Shown here in pieces: positions 1 to 11,472 of a DNA stretch of 36,740 bases (the first letter of the stretch is position 1; each line of letters starts with the position of its first letter). Origin of the DNA: Psilocybe azurescens (lineage: Eukaryota > Basidiomycota > Agaricomycetes > Agaricales > Agrocybaceae); the NCBI GenBank assembly GCA_023853785.1, contig JAJIRX010000923.1:1-36740 (forward strand), in the 5' to 3' direction. Made by a program: the position numbers and the translations under genes. The notes below the pieces were generated by a model. That model saw only the letters and a list, made by a program, of their open reading frames with translations, did not search any database and was not told the DNA's origin.

Positions 1-2500
1 CCGGCAGACATTATGGTTGAATGGTGGTTCTAGTTCAAGGAGCGTTGGCGTTGCTTGGGGCGAGTCAGGTCGGGTGGTGCAGGTGCGGCAGTCTAAAGTA
101 AGCCGACCTGACCTACTTTAGCCTGGGCCAGCAAACTGGCTCCACTTCTAATTTCACACCATTGTCAATTTATATTATGTAATCTCTTTTTCTCAGCTCC
201 GCCATGAGCCAGCCGAGGCGGCATGCCTAAATTACATAGTGCGGGTATGCCGGAATATCCACCGCGGTGAGGTCCGTTTCCGTTTCCTTCTTTTTCATCC
301 AACTTCGGTCCCACTCTGGGACGCATCGAGTTTGGCCCACAATGCTAGATATCTGTACCAGCGACTAAATGAAGTTGTGATTGTGATTGCAGCTTCATAC
401 TTCTACAATGTGGGCTATTGACAACCAACCTCCTAATCTGCGACCCGACACGACATGAAACGAGGCTAATGAAAGCTTCTAACCTCTCCAGGCAGCGCCG
501 CTTCATACGATAGAACATTGATAGGGCTGCTAAAACCCACGACCATGCTGCCCGACCACCTGATCACGGCTCGTTTCCATTCATCGACCGACTCTTCCAC
601 CTCTTTAATACTAAATCGACTAGAAGACTTCCCTTTTCTCGCAACACATCGATTGAAATTTTTCATAAGAAGGTTGCATAAAAAGCTACTTATATGCGAG
701 CCCTGAGGAAGCAAACTTTGGCGACGACGTTGATAGTGCGGCTTCACCGAGTCCAAGGGTGGCTCGATGCCAGCGTTCATTCTCATGATGTACGCAGTTC
801 TTTTTATCTTTCACTACCTCGAACAACGAAAATACAAGCTTACCCAGGTACCCTCGTCAGTCGCGTCGCCTCGGATTCCGGGACTCCGAGCTCGGTCCTA
901 ATTACTGAATCTGTAAATTTTTGCTCCGGACATCCAGCGATTACGGATTTTCGAAACAAACATAAGGTACCTTATAATATGTTGGGTATATATAGTTTTA
1001 CTTATACCTATGCATATGGGGTATGTATGAAAATCTGTTGACGTCAGCCTCGGAATTCACTTGTTGAATGAGTGATATCAATCTTATCTATTCCGCTATG
1101 CCCAGTGTATAGCTATCACTGGAGTCTGGACACAGCACGCAGATATCAACTTCAGAGGACAGATGGATATGATTGGAATCAGCACAGTCTTGTTTCCATG
1201 ATCATGATAATTTGATAAAACAAGCTTGGCTCTAGCCTCCAGATCTCACTTCTCATGTCCAGATTGACCGCCCATTCCTCACTGATTCTACAGGCCGCAA
1301 GTTACCCTTTATCGTTGATATCAAAGTGAGGTGTTCCAGCCAGTTGTCTGAAGTCCTGATGTTCCAAGCACTGATACAGAAGTCCCCGCTCAATACACCG
1401 CACAGGACCATGCTTATACCAATTCAAAGTACAAGTACGTTAGTTTCTGGTACTACTGAATGGTGTACCTGCGTGCATAGTCTAACCAATCATGATAATT
1501 TGGAATCTGACAGTGGTGTGCCTGATCCACTACGCAGGATCCCTGAGCCTGCATGACTGGAAAGTTGACGGAATTGATTTTATTATCGATCTTACATACG
1601 ATATCCCATATCCCATGGCTGCTTTTATTGGCAGGACAACCAGTGGTGTTGGCAGTGACATTATCCAGATTAATCGTGCACTTGTCAAGTCGCTGTACTT
1701 CGGGATGAAATTCAGGTCGGGAAGGGTGTTCCTCGGGTGAACGGCCCACGCATGTTAGATGACCTCCATAACTGGTATACGCCCGACAAGTATTCGATTT
1801 GCATGCATATTATACCATGTCAAGTAAGCCAGTACATATTGAAGCATTTTCGTCTTCAATTCGGATCTGGGAATGTCGCCTTGAACGCAACGTTTAGTAG
1901 GTAACGACAAGGTAATAAAGTATAGTATTCTCTTTTCCTTCTAAATAATCTTTATAAAAATATATCCCCATTAGAAACCTTTAGATATGGAGGGGCCTCT
2001 GCGAAGGTCAGGGAAAGGATTTGGAAAGGACGCAACTTGAAGTCGGAGAGCCTGAGGTAACCGCCTAATGCCGCTGTGCTTGAATAATTTAAAACTGCGA
2101 CTGAAACCGAGTTCGAATTCATTCGAACTTCGACCTTTCCTGCTTCCTACCATATCTCTCTTTTTTATCACATATCCAACGCAGAAAGCTGGAGATCCTT
2201 CTCCAAGCTCTACTTCTCCATAGCATACCCAGCTCTCGGCTCTCCTTGCTTCTCATCAATGATGGAGTGCAAGCATGGTTCTCTTACGTGCCACACCGTG
2301 TTTTGTTCCATGGCCCGGGTCGGCTGTTGTTCGTTGTCCTCTTGTTCTCTAAATGTTCAGTTTGTCTTCCCCTGTCGTTCCTCGTGCCCACTCAATATAT
2401 CTTTTCCTGTAAGATTTTTTGTCCCCTCCTTCATCTTAACCGTCACAAATGCTCGTCTAGGTGAGTTTCAATGTTATCAAGACGCGCTCAGGCAGCACAT
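1..2500. other. Intergenic, no gene recognised
   Basis: Only short open frames under about 120 codons occur on either strand; none shows a domain, a splice pattern or a composition that I recognise. A perfect 8-bp inverted repeat (AGTTCGAA / TTCGAACT around TTCA) lies at 2110-2129. The stretch at 1490-1740 stays open for about 80 codons on the plus strand but resembles nothing I know. Confidence 0.5.
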
Positions 2501-2501
2501 C

Positions 2502-3240
2502 TAACGCATATATTCATCATCCAAAAGAATAATTCAAGTGTAAATGTGTATCTTGCTTCGAAGCTTAATGCCATGTACTTGAACTCATGAAGTGTTTAAG
2601 GTACTTTTTAGGCGCATATATTCATCGAATATCCTGCCAATTGTGCTACGGACCGGCATGCATATCGCTCATTGTTGGAGTCTACATGCTACATGTCGTT
2701 AGAGGATCTCTGGTGCGTAATGAGTCATGGCGTTTATATTTTTCTCAAAATTATGCACTCAGGGATGCTTTTACAGTACTTCCCTCACATATATTCATCC
2801 AAAACGGTCCAAATATAATGGATGGCACTTCTTCGATACGTCTCGCTTTGATGATGCCTTTACTTAGGGCACGTTGAGTGCATATACTCACCGAATACCC
2901 GCTGAATTACGCCTTTAAGACTTTTAACAGTTAATTTTTGGTGATACTTGAACTTACCACACGTTGAAGATATTTTCTAAAGCAGATATTTATCAAATAC
3001 GCACCGATTCACTCCCCAAGGATTTTCACCAGCTTACGACAGCATGAAGGTACTGTCCGGCGCATATATTTACTTAGACCTTCAAGATCTCCACCAGCTT
3101 ATGTATCATTCATTCGAAGGACGGCCATACTACCTATCTGAAGTTAAAAGTATCTCTGGTGAGAAACAATGTCTATTTTGCGTGCACTCAGGACTCACTT
3201 AGAACAAATTTGTCAACGCATATATTTGGTTAAAAACGGT
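2502..3240. repeat. Decayed tandem-like array of a CGCATATATTCATC motif
   Basis: Seven variants of a motif close to GCGCATATATTCATC begin near 2505, 2612, 2785, 2880, 2983, 3060 and 3216. Spacings are about 107, 173, 95, 103, 77 and 156 bp, which suggests an ancestral unit of roughly 80-105 bp with some copies lost. Flanking words recur as well: GGTACTTTTTA or GGTACTGTCC just before the motif, and AAAACGGTC after two copies. The units differ mostly by substitutions, so this is an old minisatellite or a decayed element. No open reading frame runs through it. Confidence 0.55.
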
Positions 3241-4779
3241 CAAAAATACGCTATGAATCACATCTCTTTGACTGGTCGTCAAGAAGTTACCCAGGTAAAT
3301 ATACACGTCCAGTTTGAAGTCTATGAGCAACGAGTGCGCTCAGTATGTCATAAGAAATTCTGCAAACAACTTCTTCCACGACAGGTTCCGTCTATCGCTT
3401 CACCCAACTACCCTTGAAATTGTCACCACCGTCCAAAGGGCAGTGGTCCCGGCTCCATTTCGATGTCCAAAATGGCCGTTAGTGATCGGGAAGCGCATGG
3501 CTGGTTAGACACTAAGTGTCATGCCTGATGCTATTCGATCCTTGAGCCTTAGAACTGGATGCCGAAACCGGTACAACACGGTAGTCAGCTTCAGCTTCAG
3601 GAAGGGATACCAAGCCTTCTGAGTTCTCGAGGAGATCGTGGGTGACGTTTAACGAACTGTAATCAAACACCTGGACCTTTGACCCGGTATGTGGGTTTCG
3701 TCGAATTCACCGGGAACCTATTGGTGAGGAGACATACGGCACGGTAAAAGATAGTGTCAATATTTCCCTCTGTTCGTAAACTCGTAATTACCAGAGAAGG
3801 AGGTCATGGAGCGAAGCTGAATCTCACTTCTCCCCTTCTGCCTTCGAAGAAGGTACGGTCAACGGTCTGCTCTGGTCGTATCTTGTGAGCAGCAACGGCA
3901 AAGGATATGAGTACCTGTACACTTAGGGATATAGGAAAGCTGGGGAACGCAAGGAGAGCATCTAAAAGGATTGACCGGACTACATGCAACAAAGAAAAGG
4001 CTTCATTCTTACAATGCCAGGATAACTTCTGGGATACGTTGTCGGAAAAATCCAAATCAGCATATCAGCATCTGACGCAGGTGATGGACTTATAAAGACT
4101 GATAAAGCTTTGCAGAAAGCCATATCAGCAGGTTGATCAGGTCTTGTACAGACGATCAGGGCTTGATTACAACACAAAAGCCGCCCACTTGTGGGTTTAT
4201 CAGAAACATACCACGCTTCATAGAGCTTGATTATTCGGACCTACAGTTATTACAACCAGCACATAGCATACCACAATCGAATTCGAATATGATATAGAAA
4301 ACGCAGTCATATGACTTCTTGAGTTGCCCAAGTGGAGCGTGTCGTAGTCGAGCAAGTGGGGCGTTGCTGGAATGTGGAGAATTGTGGGTCAAGGGCATGG
4401 ACTTGATGGGTATATAAAACTGTCTTGAATTAGATTTGGTCATCTTTGCCTATTTCTACTCGCAACTAACTGAAAAGAAAGGAGGTTGGGTATAACGGAA
4501 GCAAGTTGTGATGGTATGTATCAGATATCTCCGTGGCATGATCTAGGGAACTATGCTGATGGCGTTGGAGTTGGTAGGGGCTGTACGAATGGGAGATTCT
4601 GATGCAATCGCTTTGCCTCTTCTAGGATTGACAGTCACAACGAACCGAATGCAAGCTTAAGAGAAAGGTGGAGTTGTGAACCCCGGCGAGCAAAGCTTAA
4701 TCAGGGTTGAAACAGGTCGAAAAAACAAATGAAAGTACATAACGTGAAAGTAATGAAGGCTGGGATATACAAAAGAAGT
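3241..4779. other. Intergenic, no gene recognised
   Basis: Short open frames only. The plus frame at 3907-4095 is rich in charged and aromatic residues but lacks a defined motif. No repeat or RNA gene is apparent. Confidence 0.45.
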
Positions 4780-4871
4780 TCCCTCTAGCCGACTTGAACG
4801 ACTGACCTCGTCATAACGCATTTTCTACGTTACGTTACTAGTGACGCGCTCTACCACTGAGCTAAGAGGGA
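4780..4871 (-). tRNA. tRNA-Thr (anticodon AGT) with a short intron
   Basis: On the minus strand the sequence folds as a tRNA. The acceptor strands TCCCTCT (4871-4865) and AGAGGGA (4786-4780) pair fully. The D arm reads TTAGCTCAGTGGTAGAGC, the anticodon stem is CGTCA/TGACG, and the T arm has the loop TTCAAGT closed by AGTCG/CGGCT. The anticodon loop reads CTAGTA followed by about 20 extra bases, which sit after position 37, the standard place of a eukaryotic nuclear tRNA intron. The anticodon is AGT, so it decodes threonine once A34 becomes inosine. A and B boxes are intact. Its 5' half and upstream flank recur at 6490-6640. Confidence 0.9.
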
Positions 4872-4965
4872 TGTGTTAATGTGAATTTTAATGTAATATA
4901 TGTTAAAAAGTTATAATCGGAATCGAGTTTTCTTCGATATATAGTCAAAAAACCTGCTCTCTTTT
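4845..4965. repeat. Copy A of a duplicated tRNA-half plus flank
   Basis: From GTGACGCGCTCTACC through CGGAATCGAGTTTTCT this segment matches 6490-6625 in the same orientation, with differences that are largely C/T and G/A transitions plus small indels. The shared part covers the 5' half of the tRNA-Thr and about 90 bp of its upstream side. The match stops inside the tRNA anticodon region. Confidence 0.75.
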
Positions 4966-5901
4966 GCGCGGTGGTCAGGGTAAATGTTTCCGAGCTGCTA
5001 GTATCGGACTCAATTGGGACAATTGATTCGCCAATGACATGTGGCCCACGTTACTCATTTCGTTTTCCGGCTCGTGTGAAGACAGGTTGGTTGGGTTTCA
5101 TTTTGAGCTTGTATGGAAGAGCGAGTGCATCGACTGTAGACTTCTCTGCCCCAATTGCAAAGATATCGTCCTCAAATATGTCGTTGTGGACAGCCATCGT
5201 GCAAGGATGAATTGTACTGCACATGACGAGGTGGTCTCTAGAGAGTGTGGATGTTGTAATTCGGAGGCTGGAGGGTATACTCGTATATGTGAACATTACA
5301 CAACGGAAGAAAAAGCGTCCTCACCATAGCAAGTGTATAAGGTGAATATTTTTCATCCAATGTAAGGTTGTAAAAATATGAATTGACATTCCTACACCGT
5401 CTTCCCACCCGGTAATGGCCTATTCCATGTCCTAATGGCCCCAAAAATAGGTATGAGATGACAGCTAAGGAGTAACCAACATACCTTCCACATTAGAACC
5501 TGATTCATTTACTGATAGCTATTATGTTCGACGAGGCAATCAGGACGCAGACCATGCATGTACATCATGCATGCAAAGGCGCCAACTTGGATGCGCTGTT
5601 GGTTAATATAAGCATTGGGATTAAAGGAAAGAGAAACCGCTTGCAATGTAATCATTAGCCACATGAAATTCGGGACTGAGTGTAGACGCCAGTAATTCAA
5701 TAAAGTCACATTCTCGAAGGGTATGTTTTGTTTGCTTCTTCGTGTCAAGCAGTCCATCGCTAGCGCCAAGGTACCAACGTACTAGTAAAAGTTAAGAGAG
5801 AAGGAAATTTTGAGATATATGCGCATACATTCAACAGATTTCATCCTTTGTCATTGCAATGGTGAAATGACGGGCGCGCTAAGAAGAAATTAGAAATAGA
5901 A
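4966..5901. other. Intergenic between tRNA-Thr and the 5902 ORF
   Basis: No recognised gene. Part of it may hold 3' exons of the minus-strand ORF that ends at 5902, since a donor-like GTTAGT followed by a TTCTTAG acceptor lies near that stop, but nothing downstream is recognisable. Confidence 0.35.
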
Positions 5902-6393
5902 TCAACTAACATATCTGATGGAACTAACCATGTGAGAAATGGTCGAAACAAAATCCCGAGCCGTCGAGTACGACCAGCCGCCTTTTCCTTTGAAGCCTGA
6001 CGTGCCATTTACTGCGGCCTCCTTAATCAAAGCCTTGACTTCCTGAATGGGTGGCAAGGGCGCTTTAGCTTGCAAGGTCTTGTTCGCCGTTTGCTCATTG
6101 TGTAGCCAGGTAAAGTAGGCGATCCATATCCGACGAACACGATCATATTTCATCAACGCTGAATTGGCGAGAGGCCGAAGATGCTCGGCAGGGATATCGT
6201 CAATGATCTTCAGAAAGACAGACTTGTCCGGATTTCGGATTTGAAGTTCTAGAGTAAAATCACGTCTGCCAATATGAGCTTCTAATTTTTGGTATATATG
6301 TAATTGTTTGCGTTTACATTGCAAAATGAAAATTGTGTCACTGACTCGTATTTTGCGTCTGACATCATTGACTGTCTCAATTTGCAGCGCCAC
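5902..6393 (-). CDS. Hypothetical protein, possibly part of a larger gene (recombinase-like?)
   Basis: An open frame of 163 codons on the minus strand. The N-terminal third looks unstructured; the rest is helical, with IIDDIPAEHLRPLANSALM, then RVRRIWIAYFTWLHNEQ, then a proline-rich linker, then KALIKEAAVNGTSG and GGWSYSTARDFVSTI. I do not recognise the family securely. The final part has the feel of the helical core-binding region that precedes the catalytic domain of tyrosine recombinases, but no catalytic domain follows, so this is only a guess. The frame may be truncated at its C-terminus or continue through an intron just before the stop. Its upstream end abuts a hairpin block and a partial tRNA. 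Confidence 0.35.
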   Translation of the reverse strand: MALQIETVNDVRRKIRVSDTIFILQCKRKQLHIYQKLEAHIGRRDFTLELQIRNPDKSVFLKIIDDIPAEHLRPLANSALMKYDRVRRIWIAYFTWLHNEQTANKTLQAKAPLPPIQEVKALIKEAAVNGTSGFKGKGGWSYSTARDFVSTISHMVSSIRYVS

Positions 6394-6475
6394 CGCTGCA
6401 GGACCTTCGGTCCTGTCTCAGGCGCGAGCTTCCCGGTGAGACAGACTCGCTTCGCTCGCTGTCTCCCCGGAAGCC
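6394..6475. repeat. GC-rich double-hairpin block
   Basis: Two adjacent hairpins interrupt otherwise AT-leaning sequence. The first is CAGGACC-TTC-GGTCCTG at 6399-6415. The second is a longer imperfect hairpin at 6429-6474, with outer arms CTTCCCGG/CCGGAAG, middle arms GAGACAG/CTGTCTC and a GC-rich tip around CTCGCTTCGCTCG. Such compact GC hairpins resemble the mobile GC clusters or double-hairpin elements known from fungal mitochondrial DNA; that resemblance is my inference. Confidence 0.55.
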
Positions 6476-6489
6476 GCCAATCTCTAAGC

Positions 6490-6528
6490 AAGTGACGTGC
6501 TCTACCACTGAGCTAAGATGGATGTGCT
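6490..6528 (-). pseudogene. Truncated tRNA-Thr copy (5' half only)
   Basis: On the minus strand this reads through an acceptor 5' strand (TCCATCT), a D arm identical to that of the tRNA at 4780-4871, and the 5' side of the anticodon stem. It then departs into the GC hairpin block. No matching 3' acceptor strand, T arm or anticodon is found downstream, so it cannot make a tRNA, although its A box is intact. Confidence 0.75.
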
Positions 6529-6640
6529 AATATAAGTTTCAATGCAATATATTTTAGAAAAGCTATGATTTCCGGAATCGAGTTTTCTGTCGAATTGCAC
6601 GATGTATATAGTCGGAGTCAAAAACTTGAATAAAAGCGTT
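6529..6640. repeat. Copy B of the tRNA upstream flank
   Basis: Continues the match to 4872-4965: GATGTGCTAATATAAG versus GATGTGTTAATGTGAA, and a shared CGGAATCGAGTTTTCT. Copy B carries a small insertion before the common TATATAGTC. Confidence 0.7.
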
Positions 6641-7373
6641 GCAAAATCACTGTCCCTAATTAGTCCCTAACATCTGGTGTGCTTGCGTCAGAAAAGATGC
6701 AGACTGCCCCCATGTCACATCAATCACAGATTTATTCACGTTCGGCGTTATCTCTTGATCGTTTACTGCATCGCTTGAGCTCTCAGTCCGCGGCGACAAA
6801 GGCACGAAGGGTTCCAAGTTGGTCCTATTTTAGCCTAAATTTATCTCCCCAAAGAGAAACACAATGTGCCTTGTCAAATATAACCGCACAGATCTTGTCT
6901 GCAAAGTTTGCAGAGCTGAAAAGTAACTCGGCAATTTCTTTATAGATGACAGGAGAGTACGTGTCTTCGTTTACAGCATTAGCCGAAAGACCCATTTCTT
7001 GAAACCGTGCTGTCTGTTGAAATGAACATTAGTAAGAACATAAGGACATTTTTCAATCAAATTTTCATGTTTTTTGCCTCCGACTTTAAATCTGGCCAAC
7101 TACTTCCGGGCATCTCTGATGTGGAGATCGTACCCTATAACGGCGGGAACGAGACTACGATTTCTCTAGCAGCTGCACTAATTATGACACATTTTTAGAA
7201 GCCGGGATTGGGATTACTCCAGTAGCCTTCACACTCCTTCACATTGATGCTATCTGTCGAAATTGTTGCCATCGATTTCCCCGACGATGTGTTTCATTCA
7301 AGTTTCATTTTGGCGTTGACTTTCTTTCGGTTAGGCAAGGAAATCACACATGGCAATTGGGAAACACCGATTA
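6641..7373. other. Intergenic, downstream of the PAAF1-like gene
   Basis: Several short plus-strand frames, none recognisable. Part of it is presumably the 3' UTR of the minus-strand PAAF1-like gene. Confidence 0.4.
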
Positions 7374-9090
7374 TTATACAGCATACCTTCGTATTATCCC
7401 GTCATCACTCGCACACCAGACGTCCCTATCTCGCACTGTGATGTGCTTTACCGGATCACAGTCAACGCCAATAAGCTCGGCAAGAACAGCAGGACCTTCG
7501 GGGATGACACTCGCAATATATGGCAAGCCATCAGATGTAGCCACCGCCAATCCTACCTCTCCGTTGGAGTTATGTATGAAGGCTAATTTTTCAATGGTTG
7601 TTGTTAGTCTGCTGAATGAGGTGAGAGGCGTTGTGAGAGAGCGAGTGTCGTAGACAGATATGAATCCCGTTGCAGATCCCGTTGCGAGAAGGTTTGCAGA
7701 TTGAGAGTAGGCGATGGAAATGAGAGATGAGGCAGTTGGAGGTCTTGGGGAAGTGTACACCGGTTTCTTGAAGCCAAGGTCGAATTGTTGGAAGGATCCA
7801 TTTTCCAACCCACCAAATACCACTTTGGAGCTTGTCTCTGGCACTTCACGAGCATCTGCAGCTGTCGGTGGATTTGTCTCTTCGCCATCTGGCGGAGCCG
7901 GGAGCCTATCTCCGAGACTTATCGACGCAACACCATGTTGCGCAGAGAGCGAGGAAATGACTTCTCCTGAAGAGACGTCCCACAGTTTGATGGTTGCATC
8001 GAGAGATGAGGAGACGACGTTGCGACCGACCGCTATGATGGCCGTGTCGGTTAATATACGTGTGTGCGCCCGCATGGTCCGCACCGGGGAGATTCTCGTT
8101 CCATAACCTGGTACCTGGGCGCTGGGATCTGGGAGCTCGGCAGGGAGAACTGTCAAGGAAAAGTCTATACCCGATGAAAGAATGACACGCGAGGAGGGGA
8201 AGAATTTGAGCGATGTTATTTGAGAAAGGTGCGGCCGCGAAGTTCGCCAGGACTTTGTAGTGTCGATTGCATTTGGAACGATGGAGTTGCGAGGCGGCTT
8301 GAACGGTGTAGTTGGGTAGAGAAAGACAGAGCCATCAGGATATCCAGTTGCATATCGAGAGCAATCTGGGGGAAATGTCAAAGGCTGTGATCCTAAGTGG
8401 CTTTAGGATTGTTAGCGGGTGTTTCAAAGAGAAAAGCGCATGCTCACTCGGGTGGAACTTGACCGTTCCTCATCCTTGTATTCCTGTATTGGCGTAACAA
8501 CGGCTGTAGGAGGTATCCCGAGTGATTTGCATCTGACCCTGTAATTCTACGAGGTCCCATGAGTATCTTTACGAAAAGATGCATCAAAGAATCAGGAGGA
8601 TAAAGTGTGAGCACGTCATGGCAAAACTGTTCTAAGTATATTTCAGATATGCTGGTAGATTGACCAATTCCTTGAGTTAGAGAACAAGAAAAGAAAACTC
8701 TGGACGAGTTGGAACTGGGAAAATAGAAAATAAGGTCTTGTCTCAAAACTCACACCAGTGGCTCCGATTGAAACCTCAACGTTTCCCTTTTCCTCGATCG
8801 TCGTTAAATTGACAAGATTCCTGTCACGATCGTCTAGTTCGGCATTGACCTTTGCGTGGATCGACGTTTCGGATGTTTTGTAACACGAGACCCAGAAATT
8901 TTCAGAGGGTATCACACCGTCTTGTACTTCCTGTATGACTTCTGGAAAAGTGTGCTGAATAGTGACCACTGGAAGAGTTAGAGCTGTATTCATGATTGGA
9001 TCAAGGCGACAGATTGTCGGAGGAATCGTTCTTACGCAATAGTATTTGGCCCTGTGTAAAATCAAAGGCAATCGTGTCAGAAACCGGCAT
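7374..9090 (-). CDS. PAAF1/Rpn14-like proteasomal ATPase-associated WD40 protein
   Basis: Homologue of human PAAF1 and yeast Rpn14, chaperones that bind Rpt ATPases during assembly of the 19S proteasome base. The signature C-terminus is clear: ELIGVDCDPV, then CASDDGIIRRYAV; GRNVVSSSLDATIKLWD is a canonical WD40 blade. Proposed exons are 9090-9036, 8968-8756, 8538-8448 and 8392-7374, giving about 458 residues. The start at 9090 is chosen because it splices through a GTAAGA/CTAAC/TTCCAG intron into the conserved N-terminal SENFWVSCYKT. The 217-nt second intron is the least certain. The last intron has textbook signals (GTGAGC, GCTAAC, CTTAG). The last exon opens with ITAFDISP, then a run of five C's (8368-8372) throws the frame off; four C's would give ISPDCSRYATG. 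An alternative acceptor keeps a frame open but loses this conserved motif. Confidence 0.85.
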
Positions 9091-9928
9091 CAAAACTGTG
9101 TCCCTACTCTCATCATCGTACCCGTCCCCACGCACCTTCTATTGTCTCAAGATGCTGGTGAAAGTGCTTTGAACACCCCTGCTTTGCGATCCCATCAAGA
9201 TGCGCACTCGCCCATTGCCCCTCTTTCACCTGACACCTGGCGTGACCGTGGAATCTATGAACAAAAATGGTTGAAAAAATCAATCAAATGACACAGAAAC
9301 ACTGCATTCACTTAGCCATCGCCCTTTCAACTGTTACTGCGCTATAAATTGTGCGTTACCCGCCCGCACCATATCAATATTGATATTTTCTGTCTGGTTA
9401 CAACAAGTCGCAATGATGATAGAAAATACTCTCGTTGTGTTCTGAATCAAAAGATATAAAAATGGTACTCTGTAACACCCGACCATGCCGTTCCAGACTG
9501 ATGCCAGCGGGCTAGCTCTGTCGAGAATGCATTCTATTATTGCCAAATGTTCGAATGATAGCCAAGCCTTGCGCCGTGCGACTTCAGGAGCGCACTTAGG
9601 GGCAGTCACTGTCAGTTCCAATAATAGCGTCAATTCGACTATTCCGGCGTCCCCGCGTGCAGTGGAGGGTATGATGATCGTCGGAGATAGAAGGCCAAAG
9701 GCTGACACACATACTATTCGCCCTATTATAATATTCGCTGCATATTGTTTTGAGGAGCCCTCTCCACCTTATTACATAGCCCCGCCGGCTTGGAAGGGAC
9801 GGGAAATACGAAACGTGGGAATTTGGTGGGAATTAGTTAATGATGGCGCTAGCGGTAACCAGTCTTTTTAAAGACCCTTTTTGTAAACCAGCTTGGAATC
9901 GGCCCTCAACTATATACCTTCCCCTACA
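9091..9928. promoter_or_regulatory. Divergent intergenic region between PAAF1-like gene and MAPKK
   Basis: 838 bp separate the two divergent start codons, so both promoters should lie here. TATA-like words occur at about 9342 (CTATAAATTG) and 9452 (GATATAAAAA), and a pyrimidine-rich stretch lies near 9760. No specific operator is recognised. Confidence 0.5.
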
Positions 9929-11472
9929 ATGTCTGTACCAGCACTTCGATATACCCCTCCTGCCGTCCCTCTACGTACCAAACGCAACTTTAAGGCACTG
10001 GTACTTCCTGATGACCCTATCGCCCCTTCTCCAGTTGCAACACGACCTGCGCCGGCGCCGCTTGGTAAAGGCGACCACCCCGCTAGGTGGAGCCGAAGAT
10101 ACCAATGGCTTCGTACTGGATCCAGCAATATCAGTTGAAAGCCCAGCTACGGGTCGACGCAGTGCGCTGCACGCGACTTTGTCAAAAACGTTGGCGCGCC
10201 TCGACCTCAAAGATGCACCTAAGCTCGACCTAAAGAATCAGGATCTCAAGAAGCTCGCGGACCTGGGGCAAGGAAATGGTGGCAGTGTCGAGAAAGTAGA
10301 GCATGTGCCAACTCGTACAATTATGGCTAAGAAGGTGCGTGCATATCGATATCCATTATCAACGCTTCTTTATGATTAACGACTACGATGGGATCATGAT
10401 CAGATTGTCTTGATTGATGCAAAGTCTTCCGTGCGGAAGCAGATTCTCCGTGAACTTCAGATTATGCACGACTGTCATTCAGAATACATCATCTCGTGTT
10501 TTGGATCCTTCTTGGCCGAGCCTAATATTTGCATTTGCATGGAATATATGGACAAAGGGTCGTTCGATGGAATATACAGAAAAATTGGGGCCATCGATAT
10601 CAATGTCGTCTGTCTCGTGGCTCATTCCGTATTGGAAGGTTTGACTTATTTATACGACGTCCACCGTATTATCCATCGAGGTCCGTCGTTTTTGGCATGA
10701 CCTTTTTCTCAAAGCCAGCTGACATAGCCTTGGAAAGATATCAAGCCTTCAAACATTTTACTCAACTCTGAAGGTGAAATCAAGCTGTGCGACTTTGGAG
10801 TATCGGGAGAGTTAATAAATTCCATTGCCAATACGTTTGTGGGCACCTCCGTGTACATGAGTGTAAGTAGAGCACTATGTTTCTCGAAACTTCTTTTCTA
10901 AAAATAGTCTTTATTCTGCAGCCTGAACGTATACAGGGCGCGGAATACACGATCAAATCCGATATATGGTCTCTCGGGATCTCTCTCATTGAACTTGCTA
11001 CTGGACGGTTCCCCTTCTGCGATACGGTTTCTGATGACGACGATTCAGACCTTTCGGATCTTGAGCGAGACAAAGACCTTGACCCCAACAACAAAACCCC
11101 TACACATCGTGACTCGACATTCGGTTTCAACAAGAAGAAGAAAATGCGCCGACTAAGCAAGCGTATGGATAAGGAGGCTACTCTTCACGATGACAACTTG
11201 GCTTCGATGAGTATCATTGAGTTAATGCACCAAATTGTGAGAGACCCTTCGCCAAGACTTGGTGACCAATTCGATGAGGAAGCGGAGGAGTTTGTGGATG
11301 CCTGTCTGATGAAAGATCCAGATGAGAGGCATAGTCCGAAGACCCTGCTGGTGCGTTTCTGCGACTCATCCTGATACCAACTATCTGACCCGTTCTCTCG
11401 CAGGAATACCGATGGATGGATGACGCTCGTGATTCGACATTTGACGTTAAAGCGTGGACTGCCACATTTTAA
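9929..11472 (+). CDS. MAP kinase kinase, Ste7/Fuz7/Byr1 type (pheromone/filamentation cascade)
   Basis: Dual-specificity kinase that would phosphorylate a Fus3/Kss1-type MAPK. Visible motifs in order: glycine loop LGQGNGGSV, lysine in IMAKK, HRD (split by an intron), [28 protein letters not shown] with the paired S/T activation sites, YMSPERIQG, and [20 protein letters not shown]. The GTSVYMSPERI loop fits Fuz7/Byr1/Ste7 rather than Pbs2 or Mkk1. Exons: 9929-10334, 10404-10680, 10738-10862, 10922-11350, 11404-11472; all phases agree and the protein is about 427 residues. A roughly 60-residue acidic then basic insert follows the FPF motif. In the N-terminal tail one frame change is needed near 10065-10086: either one extra C in CCCC, or a 22-nt GT...AG segment whose removal joins APLG to GAEDTNG smoothly. 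The start follows the in-frame MSVPALRY. Confidence 0.9.

Noticed and set aside
3907..4095. 62-codon frame with a passage like an HMG-box helix (FWDTLSEKSKSAYQ)
   Set aside because: Too short and lacking the rest of the HMG fold; likely coincidental.
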